From Dactylonectria macrodidyma (Eukaryota; Ascomycota; Sordariomycetes; Hypocreales; Nectriaceae), in the NCBI GenBank assembly GCA_020744425.1, contig JAGMUV010000019.1, forward strand, positions 868,001 through 932,000: a stretch of 64,000 nt of DNA, read 5' to 3'. Within the stretch, counting starts at the first letter, position 1. Each line of letters begins with the position of its first letter. A model generated the notes under the pieces. The model was not told the DNA's origin, ran no database searches, and saw only the letters and a list, made by a program, of their open reading frames with translations. A program made the position numbers and the translations under genes. Of the stretch, positions 1 through 12,480 are shown piece after piece.

Positions 1-278
1 CTCTGAAGAGTGAGCGTGAACTCTTGAAATATGTCCAGGCAATTTTCCAAAGCAGCCTTGAGAGGGTCACACAACGATCTGTTGTCGTCTAGTTTCTGCT
101 GCAAGTGCGTGAGGCGTTCAAGGGTGCCATGCAATGCCTTCAAGTCTGTTGAGAGTGATGCGATGTCCTTGGGGGCGCTTTGCAGGCTGTCAATGAGCTC
201 AAATAGCCTTCTTGAGCCATGCAGAGCGACGCCCAGGATGCCTATGACGCTCGCCGTAACGGAGAGCGGATCTGCCAT
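1..278 (-). CDS. STAND-type protein, fungal N-terminal domain (partial, runs off left edge)
   Basis: Reading leftward from an ATG at 276-278, the frame stays open to base 1. It begins MADPLSVTASVIGILG and continues through heptad-like leucine stretches (LFELIDSL, LKALHGTLERL, LKAALENCLDIF). This is the pattern of the 'fungal N-terminal domain of STAND proteins' and related domains: a short hydrophobic helix with an MAD/EPL-type start, then a helical bundle. In that family the domain sits in front of NACHT or other NTPase plus ankyrin/WD repeats, or stands alone in coiled-coil proteins, so the effector and sensor parts would lie outside the window. The first 92 codons are visible without an intron or break. 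Role by family: NLR-like non-self recognition or incompatibility. That function is inferred from the N-terminal domain only. Confidence 0.75.
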   Translation of the reverse strand, partial: MADPLSVTASVIGILGVALHGSRRLFELIDSLQSAPKDIASLSTDLKALHGTLERLTHLQQKLDDNRSLCDPLKAALENCLDIFQEFTLTLQ

Positions 279-1463
279 AATGGGTGCTGCATCGGCGGCC
301 TGGGGATAGCAAGATGAATGAAAATGAGTGAGTTCGCAAAATTGAAAATGCATTGCGACGCCTTCCCTGTGCCATGTGGCCTTGGAGGGCCAATAGGATA
401 AAGCCTGAAATGAGATAAGCCACCACGAAGCAAGCCACTTTCAATGCTCGCTCACTGAGACGACGAGCGTATTCGTGCGAAAATGCACAGCTAGGCGTAA
501 GTGGAAGGGGAGAAAATGCGATAAGTTACCTCTTGACAGGCTCGATGATCTCCTGATATGTCATTGGTCTAGCCAGGGCCTTTGCTGGCCGGTTTTCCTG
601 CGTTTGCTAGTTAGCCAAGGGGTCAATGAAACACCAAGGAACTCTGAGTCCCAACAAAACAACCTGCCAACTCAATTGGGAAATCAGATTCCTCAAATAG
701 ACCAAACACGGATAACATTACTTGAGTAGGTTCGACTTCTTGGGGACCTGTAGTCAACGTCCAGGCATGGAATGTCTGTCAGGAAGATGAAGGCGCGTGA
801 GAGGCCAAAAGTATCCCGCAATTCGGTTGTGGTTGAATCGGATTCCTGGCCAGGTTCATTCTGCCATCTAGTCTTGCCTAACTCAAGTTATTGACCACTT
901 ACACACAACCAGTTGATGTTGTTCATCGAGCTATGCATCTGGTGCATGGATGCGTGTCAGATTTGGCGACAGCGCACCAATTGGCAACCAGTCGCTCAAA
1001 ACACACAATCACCAACCTCTCAAAACTCGTATCCTCTAACTTGAGTGCTTCAGGATCTAGAAATACACTCTGAGATACAAGATTCGATTCATCTATATCA
1101 AGCCTATGCTGAATAAGCAGGGCCGATAGTCTGCATGAGTCTCCACACTGCCCACTTGGTCCAATGCGCCCTGTACGCCCTACATTCAACAATGACTCAG
1201 TGCAAGACTGCGACTCATCTACTCCCTAGACTCATACGAATTTTCTATTCTACATAGCTACTGTGAGTCAATTGGCCACTTAAAGAGTTCCACTGGACAC
1301 TTCCCTCCTGTGCTTGATCCCTTGGTGTTTGTCGTTGAGCAAGCATCTGCGAAACACCTAGAGACAGCCATCCAAGGAACTCGACTTAAACACTGGGCTA
1401 CCAGGCAGGCTTAAACAAACCCATTCAACTCGTCTATCTCTTATATCCTCTGACTAGTTCATA
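279..1463. other. Intergenic, divergent promoter region
   Basis: Non-coding stretch between the divergently transcribed STAND-type gene and the acyltransferase gene. Short open frames here have no recognisable protein character. I see no RNA gene or repeat. Confidence 0.6.
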
Positions 1464-2980
1464 ATGGCGGAGAGTCCTACTCCCCTGGCAATCCGGCCCC
1501 TTGGCGCCGTGTAAGCAACCCCTCTTCTCTTCCCAACTCTCACCACCAAAGAAATGATCACCAACGCAACTCCTCTAGGGAACTCTACTCATCCAGCCGC
1601 CACCCGCTAGGCCTATACCGCTGCGTCGTCCTCACAGGACGCTACACCAACCCGCCGCCGGGAACCAATGCTGACGCCGCCGTCTTCGCCGCCCTCAGCC
1701 GGTTAGTGTCCGCGCACCCGATGCTTCGCGTAGGCATCATCGGCGAGGACACAGACGCGGCGCATTTTTCGCACGTGGCTGAGGTCGACCTGCAGAAGCA
1801 CGTCGGCTTCCGCACACTCCCGGCCGGCGGCCATGGGTATGAGGCCGGGCTCGAGGCCGTTCATGCTTGGTGCCACGATCAGCTGTGGCCGGACATTGAG
1901 ACAAGGCCGCCGTGGCGCGTCATCGTCGTGCGGCCCGAGGGCGGGGAGCCGTTTGAGGATATTGTCTTTGCATTCCATCATTCTCTCATGGATGGCACCA
2001 GTGCCAAGAACTTCCACGAGCAGCTCGTCGAGGCTCTTAACGAACCCTCCGCGGAGGTAGAGCCCCCTCACATCCTCCAGTTCCCTAACCCCCCCGTCCT
2101 CCCCGAAGCTCAAGAGACCGTCATCCCTTACACCAACGGGAAGCTCCTCATAGGCCGGGCCCTCTGGGGCGAGTTCGCGCCTGCGTTCCTCCAGCCCGCA
2201 AAGCCCCCTATCTGGTCCGGTGAACCCATCGACTTAAAGCGGCCTCACCAGGCCCGCGTCCGCGCCGTCGACATAACCCCAGCCGTCGTTTCCAGCATGC
2301 TCACTCAGTCACGCAGTCACTCGGCATCCATCGCATCGCTGCTTCACGCCCTATGCCTAGTATCCATGGCGCGCCGTATTCCAGTTCAAGACGGCCAGGC
2401 CTTTACAGCCAGCACGCCCGTCAACGCGCGCCCGTACATGGCTGCCACAGCCAACCCGGCACTGAAGGACTCGTTCCGTGTCATGATCTCGTCAGTGACG
2501 CACGAGTACTCTGCCGCTGAGGTAGATGCCCTCCGTAGACCAGACGCCGATCTGGACGCCCTCATTTGGCACCACGCCCAGGTAGTCAAGAACGAGATCC
2601 GAACGCGCGCCGCAACCCTGCCTGCCGACGACCCGACCAGCCTCCTCAAGCTTATCTCAAACTGGTCGTCTCACTGGCACAAGAAGAACGGCCAACCACG
2701 GGGCGGGTCGTGGGAGATCAGCAGTCTCGGTGCCATGCGCGCCGACACTAGCACCAACCGTCCAAGCCAGCGCCGCATCTCGAGGGTCCTCTTTACCAAC
2801 GGCATCATGGTCGCAGGCGAGCCCTTGAGTATCAGCGTGGCGAGCTCGCCGGGCGGTGAGTTGACGGCTGGTATATCGTGGAACGCGGGTGTTGTACCTG
2901 ATGAGTTGATGGAAGGCTTGGCCGAGGATCTGCTTGCTTACACGACACGGCTTCATAAGACGGGCAAATTTACAGCATAG
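1464..2980 (+). CDS. AATase/BAHD-like acyltransferase
   Basis: Two exons, 1464-1510 and 1579-2980, separated by a 68-base intron (GTAAGC...CTAG); the product is 482 aa. The intron removes the stop that would otherwise end the first exon after 16 codons, and it joins the frame cleanly into LYSSSRHPLGLYRCVV. The motif HHSLMDG at residues 149-155 is the catalytic HxxxDG of CoA-dependent acyltransferases. The N-terminal RPLGxxExxxxxRHxLGxY pattern is typical of fungal alcohol acetyltransferase (AATase) family proteins. The expected role is transfer of an acetyl or acyl group from CoA to an alcohol or a secondary-metabolite hydroxyl; the substrate cannot be read. Length and a single small intron fit the family. 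No other biosynthetic cluster genes are adjacent, so it looks like a stand-alone enzyme. Confidence 0.85.
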
Positions 2981-3779
2981 AGGGCGAGTTTGAAGATGAT
3001 CGAATGAAGAAAAGAGACTTACGTGCGAAGAATAGCCTGGGTTTTTGTTTCATAAGGGAGACCTATCCACATCAATTATGCCATGATGTACAGTTTTAGG
3101 CTTAGAGCCTCCATACACTCCCCACGTAACTCTCCAAACTAGTAGTGTGCATGCTACTAAGAGCTCATATTCAGATATGGTTTAGGTCTACTTAAAAATA
3201 TAGTCTTCTTTAGTTATGGCTCTATAATAGTTGACTTTGAAACCTCTTTTATGTTTAGAGTAACTTAAATCCTCGATGAAGATGTTCAGTTTTAAGGTAA
3301 AAATGGGAGCAGAGCCTTTTGGCTCAAGACAGCGCTAGCCCCTTTGACGTGGCAAGAAAGATGACAGACATGCAAACACCTCGGTTCACGTCCTTGAGAG
3401 CTCATATCCAGTTCACATCAGCCTCAGGGGCCAACCACATCAAGGCATCGGTTATCCAAATCATGGCATTCTAAGATTCAGCTCTATTTTTGCGTCCAAG
3501 ACTAGAGAGTTCCCGTTCGTCGTCAGGAGAATTTGATAATGCCTAGTTTCACATTTCGAGAAACGAAGAGATCATATGTGCGGATTAAAAAACGTTGTGT
3601 TGACAACCCCCGTCTTTCCCCAGTTATCGTCCCGTCACCCAGCTTTCTGGGCTGATTCCATGCGTCCTCCTCTTGTCATTGTGGAAGCCAATCTACCCAA
3701 ACGCCTCGCAAATTCAGCCTAGTGGAAGGTCCTTGCCCTCCAAAAACTCGTCGCCTAATTCCGTTACTAGCCAAGGACA
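2981..3779. other. Intergenic between convergent 3' ends
   Basis: AT-richer stretch holding the 3' flanks of the acyltransferase and channel genes. A short inverted repeat TAGTAG...CTACTA lies at 3139-3158. No gene is seen. Confidence 0.6.
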
Positions 3780-6700
3780 CTACCAGCCCTCGCCGGGGTT
3801 TCGTCTTTGCCTGGTATTGCTGCGGAAGTAGTCGTATTGTGCCGGGTCAGAGTCTGACTCGTTCTGGGCAAGGTTACTATAGCCTCGCGGCCCGCCACCC
3901 AAAGCCCCCGTCGACGGCCCCGGGCTGTGAGCAGGATATTGATGGACTGGAGTCATGCGCCCAGATCCAGGGGCCGCGGCGTTATTGATGAGCCCAAGAC
4001 CCGATGTGCTCCCGTTATCTTGCGAGTACAACGGAGTGCGAGACCGGCCGGGCACATCCGACCCCATCATCGGTTGTTGAGTGAATCCGCCAGGAGGTGG
4101 AGTTCCCCGGAACGCCTGGTAGCTCGTGTCGCCGACGTTTCGGGGGGGTCTGCCAAAGGGACTTTGCCGCCCAGATGGAGTACCAGGTCTCGAGCCGTGG
4201 TCGCTGCCGTCACCGTAGGACCCAGGGGTCTCTGGTCGCATGATTTCGCCCTGACGCCCATAGATCTCGCCTCCACCGTGATCCTCGCCGAACTCGGCCC
4301 GATCCTTATAATATCCAAAGTCCATCTGATTGTCAGAGACGATTTCGAATCCAGGCATATTGTTATTGGCGGCCTTTCCTGGACGTCCACCCTGCATGGG
4401 ATCAAGTGCATACATGTCCGAGTAACCGCTAACACTCATCATATCGCTCGGGTTCGCTTCCCGGCCATCCGTAAGCCGTCCTTTGTAGATGGCGGGGAGG
4501 AGGTTCTGAGCCTTGGAATGCACCATGGGGGTGATGAGTGGTTTGTACAAAGCCGGATGACCAAAGCGGCTCGCCAATCTGTCACTGCGGTTCCGACTCT
4601 CCTTCTGAGGGCCGGTTTCGCTGTGTCTAACCGCATCGTGGGTGCTGAAATACTGCATCTTATCGTCAAAGACCTTGGAGCAGTATATCTTAAACCCAAG
4701 CATGATGAACGGCAATGGTACCACAGAGAAGAACATGACATGCTGGTTGTCGCCCTGAACCCAACAAGTGAGCATAATCACGAGGTCGGCGAGCATCGTT
4801 CCAAAGATGAATCGGTTGAAAACGACCCGCCAAAACATGCCACCAGACTCGGTCTTGGTCACGAAGCGATACAAGATCAGGTACTTCTTGAGGTACGAGT
4901 CAATGGTGAAGTAGAGGGCTGTTGCGACGAGAGTAAGGGGTTGAATTCCGGCAAAGCACATCGTGACGGTTGCGTAGTACAGAAAGTAATTGTAGTACTC
5001 GGCGTATTGGAAGGAAGGAGGCGCCGTCAGCTCGATCAGTTCTCGGGGGGTCGGGCTCGAAAACTTCTTGAGGAAAAAGGCTTGAACCAACGGCCACAGC
5101 TGGGCAAGATCAATGGCTGCACCTAGTTGACGCTGTAACAAGTATGTTACCCAGAAAACACTATTTGTGCAGAGCGCCGTGAATAACAAGTTGGCGTAGT
5201 CTGATTCAACTACAGCGTCCCATGCGTCACCTCCTTGTTGAACCTTTTTGATGACGGCCACAACGTAGGCCCAGGCAGGACTGTAGATAGAAAAGACGAT
5301 CAAGTTGTTGAAGACGAAAAAAGCGTATAGCTTAGCAAGCACGTGTCTCTCTCGTCCAGTCTTGGTTTGATCACCAGATTTCATCGAGAGACGACGGAAA
5401 ATCATGGGAAGAACCAGGTAAACGAGGGACATGAGTGCCGGTGAAAGGATACCTTGGACCACACCCCAAAAGGTCGTATTGGCCGACATCGATGTCTTGA
5501 AGGCAGGCCACACCAATCCGAGGTTGTTCAAGTTGACGAGGAACACGGCAATCATAGCGTTGGGGGCGATCCAAACGAGAGTAAGGATGACGATCCACAT
5601 TCCGTTGAACAGTCGTTTGCGGCTTCGGGTAGCACTGGAAAGAGGCATGTTGTCCCAGATGATGTCGTTAGGCCGGGGCGCCAAAACAATAGTAGTACCG
5701 ACGGGCTTCTTCTTGCGGGCAGCATAGGCGATGTTATGTGCTTCGATGATGTCCGAGTAACTAGCGAAGCCATACGGCATGGAGCCTCGTTTATCCACAG
5801 AGGAACGAACCTCTTTAATCTCCACTTCAAGATCTCGGATGCGCTGGGTGTGGTACTCGATAGCATCGACCTTCTGGCCCTTGGGATATGTGCTATATGA
5901 TCGGTCTTTCTTGGAAGGCCTGCACATGGGTCGCGCAGCGGGAACATTGTCTGGGTTTTTGAGGTACTTGGCAAGGATTGCCTCCAGTTTGCGAACAGCG
6001 TGGTCGTGTTGAGAGATGAGGTTTGGCAGGTCCTTAACATTGCGTGCAATGGCAGTTCGGGCAAAGGATGCATTGGGAGCAACCTCGTCAATGATTCTCG
6101 CGATTCCTTCGTCATTGCGGCCCTTCTTTGGGATATCGAACAACTAAGAGAAAGCAGGGTCAGCCGGCGATTACGGTAGTGGTCATTGTTGGAATTGGCC
6201 TACCATCAGGGTCCGGGAATGGAGACTAGTTTGGTAATCGTCGGTCTCGAAATACTTCCTTCGTAGCTGGAGAATCTTCCGATAGTTCCACCAGAGGTAC
6301 CCAGCGACGATAATATTGAACGTCCAAGCGATAACAACTTGAGCCCAGATGGCCGATTCCTTGACATTGAGGGGAGTGATTTTGGAGACCCATTGGGCGT
6401 CACTACCAATGTCTCCTTGGAGTGAATAGTTGGAGATGTGGATGGGCAGAATGATTCCGATGCCAGTCACTGAGAGGGTCAGGAACATGTTGCGGCACAT
6501 TCGAACAAAGCGGAGGAAGACAGTAGCATCCATGCCAATTGAATGGATCAACTGCTCCTCCTTGGCTGCCCAAACTGTTGTGAGCCATGACCAGGGGGCC
6601 TTTCCTAGTGGAGGGGGGGCATGCTTCTCGTCGGCATGTTTTAGTTTGGGCGCGTAGACGGCCTGGTTGTAGGGGCGCAGGAGGGAGAAGACGACGGCCG

Positions 6701-6927
6701 TGAAGACGGTAAAGCCGACCGAGATACCCAATGCCGAGGCCATGGAGGCAGCTTGAAGCTATTGTGTGGTGTTAACGAGCATGTCCAGATATACCATGAG
6801 ATATTCAATCGTCGAGGCCATGGCAGCATACCGAGTTGGACCAAGGGTTTTGGAGTAGCTCCAGCAGCTTGGAGCCTGTATCTTCATCGCGGCCGGTCAG
6901 GAGGCGGGCCATCGTGTTGAGTGACAT
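3780..6927 (-). CDS. CSC1/OSCA-family calcium-permeable stress-gated cation channel
   Basis: Three exons on the minus strand: 6832-6927, 6204-6758 and 3780-6143; the introns are 73 and 60 bases (GTATGC...TAG and GTAGGC...TTAG). The product is 1004 aa. The chosen start, MSLNTMARLLTGRDEDTG, adds a 32-codon first exon upstream of an internal Met that would truncate the N-terminal region. Order: a short N-terminal segment; a transmembrane helix (GISVGFTVFTAVVFSLL); the LLRPYNxxVYAPKLKHADEKH-type motif of the late-exocytosis/CSC1 N-terminal domain; two further helices; a cytosolic domain with a coiled region; the multi-pass 7TM pore region (from about residue 400, with LVWPAFKTS); then a roughly 280-residue low-complexity tail rich in G, P, S and D. 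The family acts as osmo- or mechanosensitive cation channels and has been linked to exocytosis (DUF221/RSN1). The upstream region carries a cluster of TCGA tetramers, described separately. Confidence 0.93.
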
Positions 6928-8354
6928 GGCGGCGATTGCTCCGCCAGAGGCGAAGAAGGGTTTGCTGTATACTCAGTCGAAAGTCGAGACGAAATCAATC
7001 GGCTTCGGTATATCAAGGCGCTCTCAGCCAGCAAACATGAGGCAGAGGCGGTGGGATCGAAACTGGATCGCCTTGGATCGAAACGGGATGTGAATGACGA
7101 AGGACAGGGGAGTCGAGTCGCGTCGAACGAGGATAACGTCTCCGGCGCTGTCGTGAAGTCGTTAAAAGGTGAATGGGCTCCGTCGAACAAAGAATCCGTC
7201 GATACGAGAGAGAATGACGCCGATGCGAAAGGCGACCGCGTCGAGGACGGTCGTGATAGCGCCACCGAAAAATTGCAGCACAAAGAACCGGAAAAAGAAG
7301 GACGTTTGGTGATATTTCCAGATGGGCCTAGCCAACGACCCGAGGTCTATGCGTCGATAGGGGTCCGGAGGATGTAGCGAGAGGCGGAGAGAGTGAATTG
7401 AGGGAGGGAGGAGGGAAGAGAGGAAGATGAACGAGGGAAGCGACTCGATGGTGTAGGGCTGGGGAATTCAAGGCGCCATGACATGGGGATGGGATGGGTT
7501 GGGACTGGATCCATCCATCCCATCATCATGGGGATAATGGATTTGGCCCATTGGGGGGTGCGAAGAGAGGTCCCATCCTGGACCCATGAGGTGGTCGGTA
7601 TGCGTGCGTTTCGCACTGTAAAACTAAGGCCAGGTCTCGCCCAACCAGACAGTGCGCTTTACCCAGGGGGGCGGCCCGGGCCAACAAAAAAAAACGCCAG
7701 GCGGACGCCGGGTGGACGGTACGTACCTGCCAGTTACCCGTGCCGCAGCCCAGACTGCCGATACTACCGGTGTTTGTACGGAGCGCTGCACCCCGAATTG
7801 ACGAACCTCCCTCCCACTAACTCTCACTGAAGCCCGATTCCAGTACGGGGGGCTGAAGCCGCTATCAAGCCTGCCGCTCACTTGGACACAATAAGCTCGC
7901 TGCGAACCGTCAGCACCACTCTCTATCCGGAGTCTCAGCTATGCACATGCCGCCACTCCTCGACGTCCGGTGACACACACCTCACTCAAAACGGCCATGC
8001 GTGAAAAGAAGCGGGCGAGAAGGGTGCTGTAGTCGTAGCGAGCCCTGGTGCTGGCCGCTGGCGTTGTAGTGTTAGCTCCGCTCGTGAAGCCCGAACAGAA
8101 ACTCGCCACGCCTGCTGCTGGTTGGCTTTCGGAAGGGGGGGACAGCTGTTCCCTACCCTAGCCTACCTAGTCCCCGGTAGGCAGGCTAGCCGGCCGCCCT
8201 GGCAGTTGGCCCACTGGGAAGACCCAAGGTGCTATTTTTGACGGAGCTTGCAGGGGATCCACTCCAGAGGGCTCCTGTGACCCGCGTCGAGCGACAGTAT
8301 CTCAAGTCTCCTGTCTGCTGGCGGACAAGGAAGGGGCGGAAGAAGCATCGACTT

Positions 8355-8470
8355 GCTCTGTATTTTAAGTAAGCTCATGAGTAAAGTGATATTCTTATAT
8401 TTTGATTAGCAGTTGGATTATCAACTTTCATATACTACCTAAATTACCGTCTTTTTCTTTTCTTTCGCTT
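8355..8470. repeat. AT-rich island A
   Basis: A sharply bounded AT-rich block in GC-rich surroundings. It contains TTATCAACTTTCAT, nearly the same as TTATCAACTTCCAT in the second island near 10495. It may be a relic of a mobile element or a nucleosome-depleted regulatory segment; neither can be decided from the sequence. Confidence 0.35.
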
Positions 8471-10399
8471 TCTAGCAATTCACAAAAATGAGACTCTTAT
8501 CATTTGCTCCTTCTGCATTGCTCAAACCGCGTTTCCTACCCCAAAAGGACCACAAAGGAGAGCGAACCCCCTGCGTTCACCAGCCCGCCAACAAACCAGT
8601 GAGGACCCGGCTGATGGCAAAAAAAAAAAAGTGGCGGGCCCTAAAGCTGGGGTGGAGCTAGGATGGGAGGGAATCGCGGATGGAATACGAAGCAGCTTTT
8701 TTCGTCCAGGAGCCAATGCATAACATGGGGCATGAGGGTGGGAGTCCTTTTAGCCAGTCCGGCTCAAGAAGAGACTGTGTTGTCTTTTTCCTAAGGGGTA
8801 TGGCGTTGTCAATACCTCGTACTGATGGGGATATGCGACGTGCATGCTGGGATCTTCGAGCAACGATATGCCTCTTGATTCAGCAGTGATAGGCGGTCTT
8901 GGTGCAAAAAAGTCGGAGGTGTGTGCGATGTCATACAGATGTGGCATGTGGCGGCGTGGGGTCGTCGTGTGTGGCCCAGCCTTGGTCTTTTTGGTGTGCT
9001 ACTCCGTACGTAGGTCACTGGCTCCATAACACGTTCCAAGATACAGGGCACCGCACTGTTTCTGTTCGTCCATCCATTCTTATTGTTCGGTGAAGCGACA
9101 GGGGATGAATGATGCCCAAATGTTGGCTTCTTCAAAGCAATCATGTAGCAGCACGCTACGCTGTGAAAAGAATGCCTTATACAAGTTACTAGGAAGGGTG
9201 TCGCATTCCTGGAGCCGACCTCCGGGGTGCTTGATCTAACGGCTGACGGGCTCATCAAGCTGCATTGAACTACAATCTCATGGCCGCTTATCACAGTAAT
9301 GTCAAACAGAACGTCCAATCAAATTCCCATATAACTAATGCGCTAGCAGATGTGTCGGTTGGCTCACGCCTGGCGTTACTATTTCTGCTCTTGCGCCGAA
9401 TAGAACGTTTCCTACATTCGTGTTCAAGAGACGCTGGTTGCTACAAGACGGCCGGGCATATCGAACTTGCGACTAGTTGTTTGGCTTTTCGTTTTCGCCA
9501 CCGCCCACTCCAAATCCACCCAAGGTTCACGTACCTGAAAGTCAATCCAGGCGGAGCGAAACAAAACGCACACACACGCAATCCATCAGAACTGGTAAAA
9601 CAAGGCACGACGCATTCACAAATAAGCTAAACCATCGAAAGTTCCATTTTTCTTTTTTTGCCTCAGGACCACTCCACAGGAGGCATGGAACATTCTGGCT
9701 ATATGTCGGTCCTATGATGCTTGACACCACTTTTTGTGGCTGAATTGTAATCACTCTTCACGTAGTCGTATTTTGTAAATGGAATAGAACAAAGACTTTA
9801 GGAAGCAAAGGACTGTAGCATTGCAAGGGCTTCTACAACATCCTCTCTATCCGATTTATGATACCCTCCAGTCGAGGGAGACTCGCGGTAAAGAAACCAA
9901 ACGGCCCATCAACCAGCCCCCAACTGGACGAACCACCAAGCGACGCGTGGATCTCAGCCAACACTTGGCAGGGGAAAAGCACTGTACCACAGCATGGCGT
10001 AACCCCCCCTCATCATAGGTACGCAGTCCAGTCCAGTACGAACTTGAGACTTCCCATGCCCGTCCGTTTCAGACTCGCTCGGGTAGCACACACTCCCGGT
10101 TCCTGCATTGCATTGAGTGGAGCCCAGAAACGTCAGCGCTCTGGCCAGACGGAGAGGAAAAAAGGGAAAGGGATAAAAAGATGGTCGATGCTCATCGCGT
10201 CCCCCGGGCTCTTTCATGCCACCGAGGCCGGGAAACGGATGAGAATGGGTCCCCTGGGCGTTTGGGGCATGGGGATGGGATCGACTGCCCCCCCGGTGAT
10301 GCCTGGGCGTATCGCCATGCCACTGGGGGGCTTCCCGATAGAGGCCCGGACATGTCGGCCTGCACACACCACAGGGCGTCAAAGTACGCTGTCTTTTGG

Positions 10400-10530
10400 G
10401 GCATAACATATTAACAATGAACTCATTATAGTTTCTTACAACTGATTTGGTAGAATATCTGCCTATTTTAATGTAGGTTTATTATTTGATTTAGTTATCA
10501 ACTTCCATCATTTTGCTTAATGAGTTGGGT
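10400..10530. repeat. AT-rich island B
   Basis: Second AT-rich block, about 2 kb from the first, in the same orientation and sharing a GATT...TTATCAACTT(T/C)CAT segment. It is flanked on both sides by GC-rich sequence. Confidence 0.35.
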
Positions 10531-11606
10531 TTGGTGGACAGGCACAATTGGGATGTGATCCACCAGCAAGGCACCATCATGCCAGGCACAGGTACGGTTC
10601 AAAAACCGCCCGTGGTGAACACGACGGGGCATCGTTGACGTAAGGATCCGCAAGGGGTATCAAATCACTAGAGACTCTCACTTTCTCTGTGTGACTCGGG
10701 CCCATGCCGAATCGAGTCCCCCGTCGACATGCGATGAACCAAAAAAAAACCCGTCCCCTCCGAGACGCCCTATCCCGCCCCACGATGGGGCCTCCGTGGC
10801 TGTGTCCACGTACGTTCCTGGCGTACGCAACTGCAACGAAAGCCAATCCAGCCTCGCTGCGGGAGGAGAGAACATGGCTCTCTTCTCATGACGACACCCT
10901 CTCTCCCCCACTTCCTCGCCCAAGACGGTGGCTTCGGCCGAGGCGTCTGCCTATGGGACAAGGGCCAGCTTGGGGAGCATGGCCATGGCGAAACGTCCCA
11001 GCTAGATTGAGCACCCGGGCCGTGCTTGTTCCAGTGTCCATTCCCATGAGGGGGCTGAGATGCGGTTAAGCGTGTTGATGAATGGTTATTGTCGCAGTCG
11101 TAACCAACGCATCTCAACAAGCTTTGGCTGAGAGCCACTTACCCTAGACTCAAAACATAATACGAGGGAGCTAGCAAAGGTCCTTAGATGCCTAGGCTCT
11201 TGCTATGCTCCATCTAGTCTGATGCAGGTAAATAATTCGTATTCAATAGGCCTCCAGTCCGTTATTGTTGCCATATAACCCCGATTAGGTCTCAAACTCA
11301 TGTTCAGAAGCCATTGTTGTTTTGCCTGATGCTTCGACATGACTTCCCAACACTCACGAGTAGCAACACCCTAAACTCCCATGAGATGGACAGATGAAAG
11401 AACCAATCTCACTATTCCCCAAAAAGTGTTCAATATACAGCCCAGAAACCAGATAGAGATCATGAAAGATACCGTTGTCCCGTGACTCAAACTTGCCATT
11501 TTCGCCTGCACCAGCACAATTCATCCCAGTTCATTCGAGACCCCGTCCGCACTTACATGTCGCAAGTCGGAATGGTCCATCGGCTGTTTCATCGCCTGGA
11601 AAATAT

Positions 11607-12480
11607 CTAGACTTCCACCGGGCCCTGGCTTCGCGTCTTCCGCGCCGTCTTGCCCACCACTGGAGCGACTTTCTTCTCGCGCTTCGCCTTGGTCGCTTTG
11701 CCGTTGGTCGCAGCGAGGGCAGAGGCATCGTCCTCAACTCGGGCTTTCTTGTCGGCACGCTCCTCTGAGCCGGACTTTTCCTCGGATGAGGTGTCGCCGT
11801 TAGTTGTGTCGACGGCAGGCTCCTCTTCGAGCTTACGCTTCTCTCGTGAAGCCGACTCACTAGAGGCTGAGGAAGGGAGAGCACCCGTCATCTCGACGTC
11901 CTTGCTGTCGCCGTTGGTCGCCGTTTCAGCTGGCTTGTCGGCGATGGGCTCACTGTTCTTTGAAACGGAGTCTGCTGGGGTTGAGTTAGGCTCCTTGAGC
12001 CCGAGGATGAAAGGGGCTTCCTCTTCCTTGGGTTTCTCCTTGGGCTCCTCATCAATCTTCAACTCGGGTCGTGGCGAGGCGCCAGCCGGAGTGCCGTTGT
12101 TAAGAGGGGTCTGCGGCACTGACATGATCTCAACGGGCTTTCCGACCTTCAGAACAGACTTTGCGCCGTCCTCGACCTGGTTCTCATCGCCCTTCTTCTC
12201 GTCGGGCTTTGGCTCCTTGGAAGTGGGTGCCGCAGTGGGCAAGGTCGGCGCTGCGGCTTCGGCTTCTGGTGCCGTAGGCGCAGGCTCGCCGACTAAGAGG
12301 AGAGAAGCATGTCAGCGAAACATCGCACACATCGGCATTGGGAAGCAAGTCATGGTGGGATAGCCTCTTTGCATCAACGACAGGTCAATTGGGCTGGATT
12401 TGGGTGGATTTGGGTGGATTGAGGGTTGTGTTGATGGCGTGAATACCTTTGTCGATGGCTGGAGCGATTCCGTCGGACAT
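11607..12480 (-). CDS. Low-complexity K/E-rich protein, probably nuclear; function unknown
   Basis: Two exons on the minus strand, 12447-12480 and 11607-12292, with a 154-base intron (GTATTC...CTTAG); 239 aa. The start MSDGIAPAIDK is spliced to VGEPAPTAPEAEAAAP. The body is almost entirely disordered: alternating acidic and lysine-rich segments with P, T and S. KRKLEEE and KKARVED are nuclear-localisation-like basic clusters, and the C-terminus has KATKAKREKK and KTARKTRSQ. No enzymatic or structural domain is visible and I do not recognise the family. The composition is typical of nuclear or chromatin-associated linker proteins, which is an inference. The small first exon and single larger intron are normal for this genome. 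The intron contains a short tandem repeat of a 10-base unit. Confidence 0.75.
12396..12420. repeat. Short tandem repeat, GGATTTGGGT unit
   Basis: About 2.5 copies of a 10-base unit, inside the intron of the low-complexity protein gene. Probably neutral. Confidence 0.7.

Larger units (their letters stand above)
6928..11606. other. Long intergenic region upstream of the channel gene
   Basis: About 4.7 kb without a convincing gene. It contains a TCGA-rich block at 6978-7290 directly upstream of the channel gene, GC-rich and homopolymer-G/C segments, and two AT-rich islands at about 8355-8470 and 10400-10530 that share a short sequence. Open frames of 60-180 codons here have biased, repetitive composition and no family resemblance. 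Confidence 0.55.

Noticed and set aside
3927..5126. 399-codon open frame antisense to the channel gene
   Set aside because: It is a shadow of the channel coding frame; composition is R/H/V-rich without domain character, and the minus strand carries clear family motifs and splice sites.
11650..12363. 237-codon serine/alanine-rich plus-strand frame
   Set aside because: Antisense of the low-complexity K/E-rich gene; the minus strand has a proper intron and an NLS-like composition.
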